From: Steroidobacter sp.
GTDB taxonomy: Bacteria > Pseudomonadota > Gammaproteobacteria > Steroidobacterales > Steroidobacteraceae
Assembly: GCA_025929585.1 (NCBI GenBank)
Contig: JAICPY010000041.1
Coordinates: 1 to 33,824, forward strand
DNA: 33,824 nt
Direction of reading: 5' to 3'
The position numbers and the translations under genes were made by a program. Below are positions 1 through 8,440 of the stretch, one piece after another. Every line of letters starts with the position of its first letter. Positions within the stretch are counted from its first letter, which is position 1. The notes under the pieces are model-generated. The model searched no databases. It was not told the DNA's origin and saw only the letters and a list, made by a program, of their open reading frames with translations.

Positions 1-2
1 GA

Positions 3-29
3 TGGTCCTTCAAGGGAGCCGGACGATGA
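3..29 (+). CDS. 3' end of an unidentified upstream gene (partial)
   Basis: Frame 3 is open from the window edge and ends in TGA at 27-29, giving the tail WSFKGAGR. That TGA overlaps the ATG at 26 of the next gene in an ATGA arrangement, which is common for translationally coupled genes. Only nine codons are visible, so neither the family nor the reality of the gene can be judged. The inference rests on the overlap alone. Confidence 0.3.
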   Translation, partial: WSFKGAGR

Positions 30-1633
30 GTACCGTATTTCGTATCGCGATGGCGACACTCGCCTGTGTGTTCGGCGCAAACGCCTTCGCCGCACTTGGA
101 ACCTCTGCTGCAATGGATCAGCGCGGCCAGTTGTGGATGGCGTATGCAGAGCAAGACGGTGGCGCTGCCAACGTACGCGTCGCGCGTTTCGACGCGCCGA
201 GCGAGAAGTGGCTCCCACCTGTGCTCGTCAACGCCACGCCCGAGCCAGTCTCTTCCGACGGCGAGAATCGGCCGAAACTCGCGTTTGGGCCAGAAAATGA
301 AATCTACGTGAGCTGGACATCACCGACCTCGGCGAAATACACCGGCGACATTCGATTTGCGCGGTCGCTCGATGGCGGGAAAACATGGAAGGCGCCGACC
401 ACGATCCATAGCGATCGCCAGCGCATTGCGCATCGTTTCGAATCGCTCATCGTGGATCGTTCGGACCGACTGTGGGCCACTTGGATCGACAAGCGAGATT
501 TGCGCCGGGCTGAGCAATCCAATTCGCCTTATGCAGGGGCTGCGGTCTATTTCACTTACTCGGATGATCGCGGCGCCTCGTGGCAAGGCGACTTCAAGCT
601 CGCGGACAATTCCTGCGAGTGCTGCAGGATTGCGCTAGCCCTCGATGCAAGAGGGCAACCTGCCGCAATGTGGCGGCATGTCTTCGAACCGAATGAGCGT
701 GATCATGCATTTGCTTCGCTGAGTCCCGAAGGTGGCACAAAGCCGGCTCGAGTGACGTTCGATCGTTGGGCGATCGACGCATGTCCGCATCACGGTCCGA
801 GCCTCGCGATTGCGAACGACGGAACTCGACATGCTGTTTGGTTTACTCAGCGCGACGGCAAAGGTCGGGTTTTCTACGGTCAACTTGGTGATCCAGGCCC
901 GACGAATGTGCGTGAGCTGCCTGCCGGCGCTTCGCATGCGGACATTGCTGTCGACTCGGATTCCCTAGCGATCGCCTGGAAACGCTTTGATGGTGAGACT
1001 ACGAGAGTCGAAACGTGGTTATCCCACGATGCCGGCAAAAGCTTCGTTCCTGGGCCAGTACTGCGTACGGCCGTTGAATCCGATCAACCACGCGTGGTTG
1101 CGGCGAGAGGCCGCACTTATCTGCTTTGGCGTCAGGCCGACAAAACTTCCGTTACGCTGCTAGGGCAACGCCGGTTGAGCACGGAAGCTGCGCATGCACC
1201 TGCCGCCGCGGGTATTAGCTCGCGCGTACAAGCAGTGCGCCCGTTCGAGCGTAAGACCCTTGGTGCGATCGAGCGCGAGCATGAAGGAGAGCCGTTCTGG
1301 CTGATTTTGTGGGATCTAGAGTGCACGTACTGCGTGAAGTCCCTGCAGCACGCGGCTGAGGCCCAAAAGCGCCGTCCGGGCCTCAGAATCGTCACGATTG
1401 CGACCGATCCGGTTCGCGAGGGGCCGGCTCTCAGCAAGCGCCTCGCTTTGCTCGGACTGCGCGGCGACGCGTTCGCGTTCTCGAATGCTCCCACTGAAGC
1501 GCTCAGCTACGCCGTCGATCCGACCTGGGCCGGCGAGAAACCGCGCGCGTATCGCTACGATGCCTCGGGCAAGAGGCAAAGTTTCAGTGGCGTGCTCTCT
1601 GTCGAGCAACTCCTCGAGGGGGGTTCAGACTGA
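26..1633 (+). CDS. Exported sialidase-fold (BNR-type) protein with C-terminal thioredoxin-like segment
   Basis: The start at ATG 26 is chosen because AAGGGAG (12-18) lies seven bases before it; an in-frame ATG at 2 has no such site. The 535-residue product begins with a Sec signal peptide (MSTVFRIAMATLACVFGANAFA). About 370 residues of beta-propeller-like sequence follow, with repeated Asp-box-like pieces such as SLDGGKTWK, SDDRGASWQ and SHDAGKSF, as in sialidase/BNR proteins. The propeller carries a Cys-rich CECC (residues 197-200) and a CPHHG (from residue 253), either of which could bind metal or haem-like ligands. After about residue 415 there is a thioredoxin/TlpA-like stretch with WDLECTYC (Cys433, Cys436), a possible redox CxxC. 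Sialidase activity is not implied: BNR folds serve many roles. Periplasmic or outer-membrane location and a redox or metal-handling role are inferences. Confidence 0.7.
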   Translation: MSTVFRIAMATLACVFGANAFAALGTSAAMDQRGQLWMAYAEQDGGAANVRVARFDAPSEKWLPPVLVNATPEPVSSDGENRPKLAFGPENEIYVSWTSPTSAKYTGDIRFARSLDGGKTWKAPTTIHSDRQRIAHRFESLIVDRSDRLWATWIDKRDLRRAEQSNSPYAGAAVYFTYSDDRGASWQGDFKLADNSCECCRIALALDARGQPAAMWRHVFEPNERDHAFASLSPEGGTKPARVTFDRWAIDACPHHGPSLAIANDGTRHAVWFTQRDGKGRVFYGQLGDPGPTNVRELPAGASHADIAVDSDSLAIAWKRFDGETTRVETWLSHDAGKSFVPGPVLRTAVESDQPRVVAARGRTYLLWRQADKTSVTLLGQRRLSTEAAHAPAAAGISSRVQAVRPFERKTLGAIEREHEGEPFWLILWDLECTYCVKSLQHAAEAQKRRPGLRIVTIATDPVREGPALSKRLALLGLRGDAFAFSNAPTEALSYAVDPTWAGEKPRAYRYDASGKRQSFSGVLSVEQLLEGGSD

Positions 1634-1787
1634 TTGTTAAGTGAGACATACACTCTGGCCCGGCGCGGTATATGGGAGGCGGGTCGTACAACCACCGAAG
1701 TTTCAACAGCTTAAAAGCGATCGAGGCGCGCTTTGCGTTGGCGAACCCTTCACACGCGCTGAAAACGCAGCACTTTGTTGCCGGCGG

Positions 1788-1807
1788 AAGCCTCGGGGCT
1801 TGTTTTT
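1788..1807 (+). terminator. Intrinsic terminator candidate
   Basis: AAGCC (1788-1792), loop TCGG, GGCTT (1797-1801), then G and five T. The stem is short but closed by a stable-looking tetraloop. It lies 155 bases after the sialidase-like gene and 60 before the promoter-like site of the next gene, so it could end the upstream transcript or a small RNA encoded between them. Confidence 0.45.
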
Positions 1808-1866
1808 CGGCAGATACAGCCCATTCATGCGATCGGGAACCTCCCCACTTGCGCGGCAATCTGGAC

Positions 1867-1872
1867 TATAAT
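1867..1872 (+). promoter_or_regulatory. Promoter -10 element with GC-rich discriminator
   Basis: A perfect TATAAT is followed by CCGCGCCCCCC, the kind of GC-rich discriminator seen at growth-rate or stringently controlled promoters. No good -35 is visible: TTGCGC at 1849-1854 is only 12 bases away. It lies 40 bases before the GTG at 1912, which supports that start over upstream ones in the same frame. Confidence 0.45.
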
Positions 1873-1911
1873 CCGCGCCCCCCGATTTTCCCCAACCCAA
1901 AGGTACGCAAT

Positions 1912-2670
1912 GTGGATCAAGCGCAATTAGAGCTGCAGTTGAAAGTTTGGAAAGAGCTTGCGATCAGCAAGCAGGTGTTGATGCGGGGTGCCGCCGAGGC
2001 CTTGAAGCTGGACCCCAATTGCTCACACGACGAGCTCAAGAATGCGCTTGAAGCGGTGATGAAGAAAATCGCGGCCGCGGAAACCAGTGTGGCCGAAACG
2101 CGCGAGCAGGCGAAACAGCAAGTCGCCACCTTGGAAAAGAAGCTTGGAGCCGCCGTGAAGGCGCAAACCGCAGCGGAGACTCAGGTTGCCGAGCTCCTGA
2201 AGGCGCAGGAGAACACGGCCCAGGCGAATGCGACCGAACGTGCTTCCGCGGCGAACGAGCTGAAGAAGATCAGGGACAAGCTCGCCGAGAAAGAGAAAGA
2301 GATCAAGGCAATCAACACTGCCCTCTCGGACACGCCAGACAACGTGTTGAAGAAGATGAACGCGCTCAAGAAGGAAAAGCGCGCTGAGGCGGAGTTGCGG
2401 CAGAAGGAAGAAGCCACGGCCAATGCTCTGCGCGCCGACAAGCGCAAGCTCGAGCAGCAGCTCAGCGAAGCCAAGAAGAACAGCACGAGCTTGGTCACGC
2501 AATATCGCGACCTGCATGCGCTCACGGTAAAGCTGCGCGATCAAGCGAACGAAGTAGCCGCGGATCTCAAGCTTCCCGATGTGCCGGAGCTCGACACGAA
2601 GCTGATCGAAGCGATCGAGCAGGACGAATCAGATTCCAAGGATTCCAAGGACTCCAAGAAGAAGAAATAG
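1912..2670 (+). CDS. Coiled-coil protein of unknown function
   Basis: I do not recognise this family. The reading frame is open back to 1672, but the promoter-like TATAAT at 1867 and an AAAGG at 1899-1903 favour GTG 1912, giving 252 residues starting VDQAQLELQL. After a short N-terminal region (about 45 residues, one Cys) nearly all the rest is Ala/Lys/Glu/Gln-rich heptad sequence to about residue 215, predicting a long alpha-helical coiled coil. A less charged piece (LPDVPELDTKLIEAIEQ) precedes a low-complexity tail of DSK repeats ending in KKKK, encoded by near-identical GATTCCAAG units. No signal peptide or membrane segment is present, so it is probably cytoplasmic or nucleoid/cytoskeleton-associated. 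It is monocistronic, ending at a hairpin shared with the convergent luxR gene. Confidence 0.65.
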   Translation: MDQAQLELQLKVWKELAISKQVLMRGAAEALKLDPNCSHDELKNALEAVMKKIAAAETSVAETREQAKQQVATLEKKLGAAVKAQTAAETQVAELLKAQENTAQANATERASAANELKKIRDKLAEKEKEIKAINTALSDTPDNVLKKMNALKKEKRAEAELRQKEEATANALRADKRKLEQQLSEAKKNSTSLVTQYRDLHALTVKLRDQANEVAADLKLPDVPELDTKLIEAIEQDESDSKDSKDSKKKK

Positions 2671-2697
2671 CCGAAAGAAATCGAGCTAGAACGATAT

Positions 2698-2720
2698 GAG
2701 GGGCGCGTGGAGCGCCCCTC
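2698..2720. terminator. Hairpin between convergent genes
   Basis: A perfect nine-base stem (GAGGGGCGC / GCGCCCCTC) with loop GTGGA lies between the coiled-coil gene and the luxR gene. The T run after it is weak on both strands, so it may act as a bidirectional terminator or only as an mRNA 3' end stabiliser. Confidence 0.55.
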
Positions 2721-2733
2721 GTGCTTTGGGCGC

Positions 2734-3852
2734 TTAGAACTGATTGATGCGAGCCACTAGCTCTAGCTGACGGCTCAAGCCCGCCTTCGCGAGCAACGCC
2801 TTGATCTGGGCGCGCACGGTACCAATCGACACGCCGCGGTTACAGGCAATTGCCTCCGGCGTTTTCCCGGCACACAGATGCATGGCGATGTCGACTTCTG
2901 CCGCAGTCATTCCGTACAGCGATTGCAGAATGGCGGCTCGACGCTGATTGCCGCCCTCACCTCCTCGAACGGCGATGAGCACTCGCGCACAAGGATTGAG
3001 ATCCAGCTGCCGAGCTGGAAGAGCGATGACGTCGAGAACCAGCGGCGAGTGATCTTCCTCGGCCTTACGAACTAGCACCGTCGCCAGCAACGTCCCACCG
3101 ACACTACGTGGCCCAGCGGCTCGCTCGATTGCATCACCGAGCGACTTCGCATCGATCGGGATTGCGGCACACAGTCGACCGAGCCTGAGGCTCAAACCAT
3201 TGGCGGACGCGCATACCAGTTTTTCGGCGGAAGGGGTCAGCTTCACGACCCGGCCGTAGCGATCACAAATGAATGCTGGAATAGATAGCGCTTCCATTGT
3301 GCCGCTGAGCACCGCTTCGGTTTGTCCACGCAACGCTGAATGCGTACGCACCGCAGCGCGCACGTGGGGCGCTATGGATGAGAAAACTCGTCTTTCGTCC
3401 GGGGTGATATGCCCTTGATCCCGCGTGCGGACCACGGCCAGACCGATCAGATTGTCTTCACCACGCTCGAGTGTCGTAAGGCAGATGTATGGGATATTCC
3501 ACTGCTGTGCGAACTCACGATAGTGCGGATGAACGCGATACTCTTCAGGCGTTATGAAGTCCGATTCGGCGAGAGTCTTCAAAACCGGTGCGTGCATGCC
3601 CGCCTTCACTCGCGGGTTCAGCTCGGGGTCGCCACCGCGGACCTGTTCGAATGCAGGATGAAAGGCTGGATCGATGTCCGTCACGATATTGAAAGGTACG
3701 CTGGCGTTAGCGCCGATCCCGATCAATTCACCGTGAGTGGATCCGGTCGCTCGCGCGAGATCTTGTAGAGCTGCATACCAGGGCGCACCGCCAAGCGCAG
3801 CCGTATGGAAGGCATCGCTCAATGCGAGCCACTGCGTCTCATCACGAATCAT
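2734..3852 (-). CDS. LuxR-type helix-turn-helix transcriptional regulator
   Basis: The start at ATG 3852 (MIRDETQWL, 372 residues) is preceded by GGAGAAGG eight bases upstream. A longer form from TTG 3921 is possible but lacks a ribosome site. The last 60 residues (LYGMTAAEVDIAMHL, GVSIGTVRAQIKALLAKAGLSRQLEL) form the LuxR/GerE four-helix DNA-binding domain. The first 300 residues have no receiver aspartate pattern and resemble the PAS/GAF-like sensory regions of stand-alone regulators. It is the last of a minus-strand run after two glutamate-family symporters, 161 bases behind the nearer one, so it could control them. No ligand can be assigned. Confidence 0.8.
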   Translation of the reverse strand: MIRDETQWLALSDAFHTAALGGAPWYAALQDLARATGSTHGELIGIGANASVPFNIVTDIDPAFHPAFEQVRGGDPELNPRVKAGMHAPVLKTLAESDFITPEEYRVHPHYREFAQQWNIPYICLTTLERGEDNLIGLAVVRTRDQGHITPDERRVFSSIAPHVRAAVRTHSALRGQTEAVLSGTMEALSIPAFICDRYGRVVKLTPSAEKLVCASANGLSLRLGRLCAAIPIDAKSLGDAIERAAGPRSVGGTLLATVLVRKAEEDHSPLVLDVIALPARQLDLNPCARVLIAVRGGEGGNQRRAAILQSLYGMTAAEVDIAMHLCAGKTPEAIACNRGVSIGTVRAQIKALLAKAGLSRQLELVARINQF

Positions 3853-4013
3853 TTCTTTGGCCTTCTCCAGCCGCGGAGCGTGGCCGCAGCATTTATCAGA
3901 TAGGGCGCTAATGGACCACAAGCGAGCCGAATGATGAACCGGGGAGAGCTTGATTGTTTCAAAACTGCCAACGGCGTCGTGATCTGTCTGATCTGCCGCG
4001 CGGAACTTCGGAC

Positions 4014-5258
4014 TCAGGATTGAGTTGTGTCCGCCTCCGGCGTCAACTCACCTTCCCACTTCGAGACGACGGCCGTTGCAATACTATTGCCGAGGACGTT
4101 CATCGCAGAACGTCCCATATCGAAGAACTGATCGATCCCTATGAGCAAGATCAGGCCTGCCTCGGGGATGTCGAATTGGATCAATGTCGCCGCGATCACG
4201 ACGAGCGAGGCACGAGGCACGCCGGCGATGCCCTTCGATGTAACCATCAGTACCGCCAGCAACAATATTTGCTGTCCGAAGCTCAGCTCAATCCCATAAG
4301 CCTGCGCGATGAACATCACACCGAATGCGCAATACATCATCGAGCCGTCCAAATTGAAGGAATAGCCGGTTGGCAGCACGAAGCTCGCAACGCGATTGCT
4401 ACAGCCAAAACGCTCAAGCTCTTCGAGCGTCTTCGGATATGCAGCTTCGGAGCTGGCCGTGGAGAACGCAAGAATCGCTGGCTCTCGAATTCGCCGCATC
4501 AACGCCATTACCCGTTTGCCGATCACGAGCCTGCCCAGGCCGATCAGCACCGCTGCGAGTACCAGCAAGCCGAGATAGAACTCGCCGATGAAAACCCCGT
4601 ACACACCGACAATCCTCAAGCCTTGATTCGCGACCGTGCTGGCGAGCGCACCGAAGACCGCCAAAGGCGCGAACAACATTACATAGGAGGTCACTTTCAA
4701 CATGATGTGCGATACGGCATCCAGCACAGTGATCACGATGGTGGCCCGCTCTCCCAAGGCGGCCATTGCTGTTCCGAAGAACACCGCGAACACGACGATT
4801 TGCAGAATTTCGTTGCGACTCATCGCATCGAGAATGCTGGTCGGAATCATGTGCTCGATGAACGTCTTGATCGAAAGTTCGCTCGCGGCGACGCCGGAGG
4901 TCGCATCGGCCGCTGGAATGCTCAACGCCATCGCGCGACCGGGCTCGAACAGTTCGACCAGCGCGAAGCCGATCGCCAAAGAAATCAGCGATGCGAATAG
5001 GAACCAACCAAGTGCCTTACCGCCGACTCGACCGACCGCGGCGATATCACCCATCTTGGCGATGCCTACGACCAACGTGGAAAACACCAGAGGCGCAATG
5101 ATCATCTTGATCAATCGCAGGAAAGCGATCGGCGCAAGCGACACGATCGAAGAAAACGATGCGCTGTCTTGAGGAAAAAACTGGAAGCAAACAAAGCCAC
5201 TGGCAATGCCGAGCACGAGTCCGATGACGATGAAGCGCGTCAAGCGCTTGGATTCCAT
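4014..5258 (-). CDS. Dicarboxylate/amino acid:cation symporter (SDF/DAACS family), probably glutamate/aspartate
   Basis: The product of 414 residues imports acidic amino acids or C4-dicarboxylates with Na+ or H+ through the inner membrane. Family marks are the serine-rich hairpin SSEA (269-272), NLDGS (302-306, the NMDGT sodium motif), the second hairpin GIAGVPRAS (343-351) and DMGRSAMNVLGN (380-391). In archaeal GltPh the Asp and Arg of the equivalent DMGR contact the substrate amino group and side-chain carboxylate; both are present here (Asp380, Arg383). This favours glutamate/aspartate over plain dicarboxylates, though that is an inference. GAGGAT lies about ten bases before the ATG. It starts 30 bases after gltS, so the two are very likely co-transcribed. 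Confidence 0.88.
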   Translation of the reverse strand: MESKRLTRFIVIGLVLGIASGFVCFQFFPQDSASFSSIVSLAPIAFLRLIKMIIAPLVFSTLVVGIAKMGDIAAVGRVGGKALGWFLFASLISLAIGFALVELFEPGRAMALSIPAADATSGVAASELSIKTFIEHMIPTSILDAMSRNEILQIVVFAVFFGTAMAALGERATIVITVLDAVSHIMLKVTSYVMLFAPLAVFGALASTVANQGLRIVGVYGVFIGEFYLGLLVLAAVLIGLGRLVIGKRVMALMRRIREPAILAFSTASSEAAYPKTLEELERFGCSNRVASFVLPTGYSFNLDGSMMYCAFGVMFIAQAYGIELSFGQQILLLAVLMVTSKGIAGVPRASLVVIAATLIQFDIPEAGLILLIGIDQFFDMGRSAMNVLGNSIATAVVSKWEGELTPEADTTQS

Positions 5259-5288
5259 AGGCGATCCTCAACGAGCTCTGCGAAAGTT

Positions 5289-6530
5289 TCAGGTCAGCAG
5301 GTTCAGGAACACAGTGATGATCAGCGCATTCGTGAAATCGATGAAAAACACCCCAACCATCGGAGCGACGAAGAACGCTTTCGGCGCAGGTCCATACCGC
5401 TCGACGAGCGTGCGCATCACAGCCATTGCGTTTGCAGCCGTACCGAGCATGAAGCCGATGAACCCGCCACTCATTACCGCTGATTCATAGTCGCGCCCCA
5501 TCAATGGAAATACCGGCCAGGCGGCGATCAAAGCCACGCACACCATTTGTGCGATGAGGATCGTAATGAGCGGCGCCGCGAGCGAAGCGAGCTCCCATAG
5601 CTTCAATGTCATCAGTGCCAGAACCAGGAACAACGAAAGGGCAACGGCACCGAATTGATTGATGAAACGGATTGAAAGGCCGAACCAACCGGTAGCATCG
5701 TCGACGTTGCGAATCACCGCCGCCACGATCATCGCACCGATATACGCCGGCAGCGTGAGCCCAAGTCCTGAGAAGCCCTCGCTAACCCACGCGCCCGCCC
5801 ACATCGCAACCAGGATCGCTACCAAGTTCTTGAGAATCGGCAAGACGCTGGCTTCTTCATCTTCTTCTATGACCGATGCCAGTGGCGCCACGGGCGTGTC
5901 GTTGTCGGTCGCCACAGGCGCAAACTCGGTGCGCTCCCCTTTTACTTCCCGCGGGGGCGTCGTTCGCGGCCGATTGCGTTCGATGAGGAATGTGCTAACA
6001 GGTCCGCCAATGATTCCGCCAAGCACGATGCCGCCCATGGCGACCGCGATCGCGATTGAACTCGCAGCAGGCACTCCGGCTTCTTCGAACAACGGTGCGA
6101 AGGCAAGACCCGTTGCTGGGCCACCGGTCAGCGTCACTGAACCCGCGAGCACTCCAAACAATGGATGCAAGCCAAAGGGAAGCGCGACCAGGATACCGAT
6201 CAAGTTTTGGATGACCGCGTAAATGCTTGCGATCAGAAAGAAGCGCGCGACCTGCGGACCGCCGACGCGCAACAACGAAAGACTGGCACCGAATCCGATC
6301 GTCGTAAAAAAGGCAATCATCAACGGCGATTGCAGTGTCGTATCGAACTTGAAAAGAGTAATGCCTTGATTTCTGGCGATCAGAATTACGAGTGCAACAA
6401 CCAAACCGCCGACGACGGGTGCAGGAAGATTGTAGCGACCTAAGATTGGTATGAAATGACACAGCGCGTAGCCGAGCAGCAGTGCCACACCACCGAAGGC
6501 GAGAGTGTGAATCAGGTCGAACTCGAACAC
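5289..6530 (-). CDS. gltS: Sodium/glutamate symporter GltS
   Basis: GltS is an inner-membrane Na+-coupled glutamate importer. The 413 residues match its length (401 in E. coli) and pattern: an N-terminal hydrophobic block, LPAPVVGG (35-42), the re-entrant signature SVTLTGGPATGLAF (131-144), a hydrophilic central loop (about 184-230, Pro/Glu-rich) and a second half ending GVFFIDFTNALIITVFLNL. The start is GTG at 6530, with GAGGAGAG just upstream. It lies 47 bases after uppP and 30 before a second, unrelated glutamate-type symporter on the same strand. Two structurally different transporter families for a similar substrate in one probable operon is unusual. Confidence 0.92.
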   Translation of the reverse strand: MFEFDLIHTLAFGGVALLLGYALCHFIPILGRYNLPAPVVGGLVVALVILIARNQGITLFKFDTTLQSPLMIAFFTTIGFGASLSLLRVGGPQVARFFLIASIYAVIQNLIGILVALPFGLHPLFGVLAGSVTLTGGPATGLAFAPLFEEAGVPAASSIAIAVAMGGIVLGGIIGGPVSTFLIERNRPRTTPPREVKGERTEFAPVATDNDTPVAPLASVIEEDEEASVLPILKNLVAILVAMWAGAWVSEGFSGLGLTLPAYIGAMIVAAVIRNVDDATGWFGLSIRFINQFGAVALSLFLVLALMTLKLWELASLAAPLITILIAQMVCVALIAAWPVFPLMGRDYESAVMSGGFIGFMLGTAANAMAVMRTLVERYGPAPKAFFVAPMVGVFFIDFTNALIITVFLNLLT

Positions 6531-6577
6531 ACTTCTCTCCTCTACCTTCGTTTGGCCGTCGTGTTGTTAGTGGCCGC

Positions 6578-7360
6578 TCAGACCAGCGCAAGCAAAGCAG
6601 CGCCGAGAATGAGCCGATACCATGCAAACGGCGTGAATCGATGGGTCTGGATATAGCGCAGCAACCATTTGACTGCAATGAATGCGACGACCGCGGAGAC
6701 GACGAATCCAACCGCCAACTCCGTCCAGTTCTCGTCGCCGACGTGCCCATCCGCGTACAAGTCATACGCTTCATAGGCGGTCGCCGCGAACATCGTCGGA
6801 ATACCCACGATGAATGCGAACTCAGCAGCGGCAGGACGTGAGGTCATACCCGCAAGCATCGCTGCGAAAATGGTCGCCGCGGAACGAGATGTGCCCGGAA
6901 AAACTGCGGCGATGATCTGACCGATTCCAACCCAGAACGCAACTTTCCAGGTCAACGTGTCTCGATCGGGCTGTCGGCCGGCATAGGCTTCCACGGCAAA
7001 GATCGCGAGACCACCGAGAATGAGCGCCCACGCGACCGGGGCGACGGTTTCCGGCAACTCCAGGCCCATCTGCTTCGCGATGAAACCGCCCGCCACGGTG
7101 ATCAGGAATGAAACCATGAGCTTGTACAAATAGTCGCGGTTTTCGGCTTGCGCGACATGCGCCGTCATATCCCACAGCCGGCGCCAATAGATCACCACGA
7201 CAGCGAGGATTGCTCCCGCTTGAATCGCTACGGTGAAGAGATCGGAGCGTCGACCCAACCAGTGTTGGGCAATCAGCAAATGACCCGTGCTCGAGATGGG
7301 AAGGAATTCGGTGACGCCTTCAATGATTCCCAAGAGGATGACTTGCAGCAGTGTTTCCAT
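6578..7360 (-). CDS. uppP: Undecaprenyl-diphosphatase
   Basis: UppP (BacA) recycles undecaprenyl pyrophosphate to the monophosphate carrier for peptidoglycan and other wall polymers, in the inner membrane. The 260 residues carry both family signatures: EGVTEFLPISSTGHL near the N-terminus (catalytic Glu and SSTGH) and PGTSRSAATI in the middle. Multiple hydrophobic helices fill the rest. The start at ATG 7360 (METLLQVILLG) matches the family N-terminus; an in-frame ATG at 7387 adds nine atypical residues. No strong ribosome site is visible. It lies 170 bases behind corC and 47 before gltS, so it may head the transporter operon. Confidence 0.93.
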   Translation of the reverse strand: METLLQVILLGIIEGVTEFLPISSTGHLLIAQHWLGRRSDLFTVAIQAGAILAVVVIYWRRLWDMTAHVAQAENRDYLYKLMVSFLITVAGGFIAKQMGLELPETVAPVAWALILGGLAIFAVEAYAGRQPDRDTLTWKVAFWVGIGQIIAAVFPGTSRSAATIFAAMLAGMTSRPAAAEFAFIVGIPTMFAATAYEAYDLYADGHVGDENWTELAVGFVVSAVVAFIAVKWLLRYIQTHRFTPFAWYRLILGAALLALV

Positions 7361-7530
7361 TGATCGCGCGGTACCGGCACAAAACATTCAGGGGCCGGTG
7401 AATCACATCGTATTGTTTGTGTTCTGCCGGACGAAAACGAATCATAAAGCAAGCACTCGCCCGCTTCTAAGTCTTTGAGCTTACTGCCCGAGCGCGAATA
7501 CGCTGCGTCCGTTGCAGCATGGCGCTGCGT

Positions 7531-8382
7531 TCAGTGCTCTTCTCTAACGATGTCCTGAGGGGTGATGACTCGCAGCGAATCCAGTCGGCGGCGATCGGAT
7601 CTGAGCACTCGAAATTCCAAGCCGCTCATCACGAAGGCTTCTCCGCGACGCGGCAATCGCCCGAGAAAATTAATCGCCAGGCCGCCGATCGTATCGAACT
7701 CCTCGTCACTGAACTCAGAACCGAAATACGAGTTGAACTCAGAGATCCGCGTCTGTCCTTTCACTGTGAATTGCCGTTCCCCTTCGCGGCGAATGTCGAG
7801 GTCTTCGTCGGTGTCGTACTCATCGCCGATGTCACCGACGATCTGCTCGAGCACATCTTCGATGGTGACAAGTCCGGCCACACCGCCGTACTCGTCAACC
7901 ACGATCGCCATGTGGTGATGGCTCACTCGAAATTCTTTGAGCAGGACATTCAGACGTTTGCTCTCGGGGATGAAAGCCACCGGTCGCAGGCATTCTTTGA
8001 TATCGAAGTCTTCGCGCCCGCCTTCGACGAAGTAACGCAACAAATCTTTCGCGAGCAGAATGCCGACCACCTCATCGCGATCCTCCCCGATCACTGGAAA
8101 GCGCGAATGACCGGACTCGATCACGGCAGGCAGAATCGCTTCGGGAGGGTCGTCTCGATTGACCACGACCATCTGCGATCGAGCCACCATGATGTCCCTG
8201 ACCTGCAGCTCCGCCACTCGGAGAACCCCCTCGAGCATCTCGGAGGCGTCTTGATTGATGATGCCGCGCTCTCTGGCGTGCGTGATGACCTCGGAAAGGC
8301 CCTCCACATCCTTGGGCTCGCCGCTGAAAGTTTCGGCGAGCCGCTTGAACCAACGTCCTGATGAGCCATTGTCCTCAGACAT
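7531..8382 (-). CDS. corC: CorC/YbeX family CBS-domain protein
   Basis: CorC-type proteins pair two CBS domains with a C-terminal HlyC/CorC domain. They have been linked to Mg2+/Co2+ efflux and, more recently, to ribosome-related phenotypes. The 283 residues show CBS1 starting around VRDIMVARSQMVVV, CBS2 around LRPVAFIPESKRLNVLL with EYGGVAGLVTIEDVLEQIVG, and a C-terminal domain from about residue 200 (GLAINFLGRLPRRGE). No transmembrane segment is present. It follows ybeY by 58 bases in the conserved miaB-phoH-ybeY-corC order. The lnt gene, the usual next gene in many gammaproteobacteria, does not follow here. Confidence 0.92.
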   Translation of the reverse strand: MSEDNGSSGRWFKRLAETFSGEPKDVEGLSEVITHARERGIINQDASEMLEGVLRVAELQVRDIMVARSQMVVVNRDDPPEAILPAVIESGHSRFPVIGEDRDEVVGILLAKDLLRYFVEGGREDFDIKECLRPVAFIPESKRLNVLLKEFRVSHHHMAIVVDEYGGVAGLVTIEDVLEQIVGDIGDEYDTDEDLDIRREGERQFTVKGQTRISEFNSYFGSEFSDEEFDTIGGLAINFLGRLPRRGEAFVMSGLEFRVLRSDRRRLDSLRVITPQDIVREEH

Positions 8383-8440
8383 ATCTAATCGCTAGCTAAG
8401 TGCGCGCCCTGTCGGTAGTGAATATGATGGTGCCTCACCT

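Noticed and set aside
1641-1807. 6S RNA gene
   Set aside because: The length and a terminator fit loosely, but I cannot find the conserved closing stem and central bubble by eye.
1672-1911. N-terminal extension of the coiled-coil protein by 80 residues
   Set aside because: The stretch overlaps a terminator and a TATAAT promoter-like site, its composition is unlike the rest of the protein, and GTG 1912 has a ribosome site.
3954-5000. Long open frame (348 codons) on the plus strand
   Set aside because: It is antisense to the SDF symporter, whose family motifs are unmistakable; the plus-strand translation is Arg/Gln/His-rich with no known pattern.
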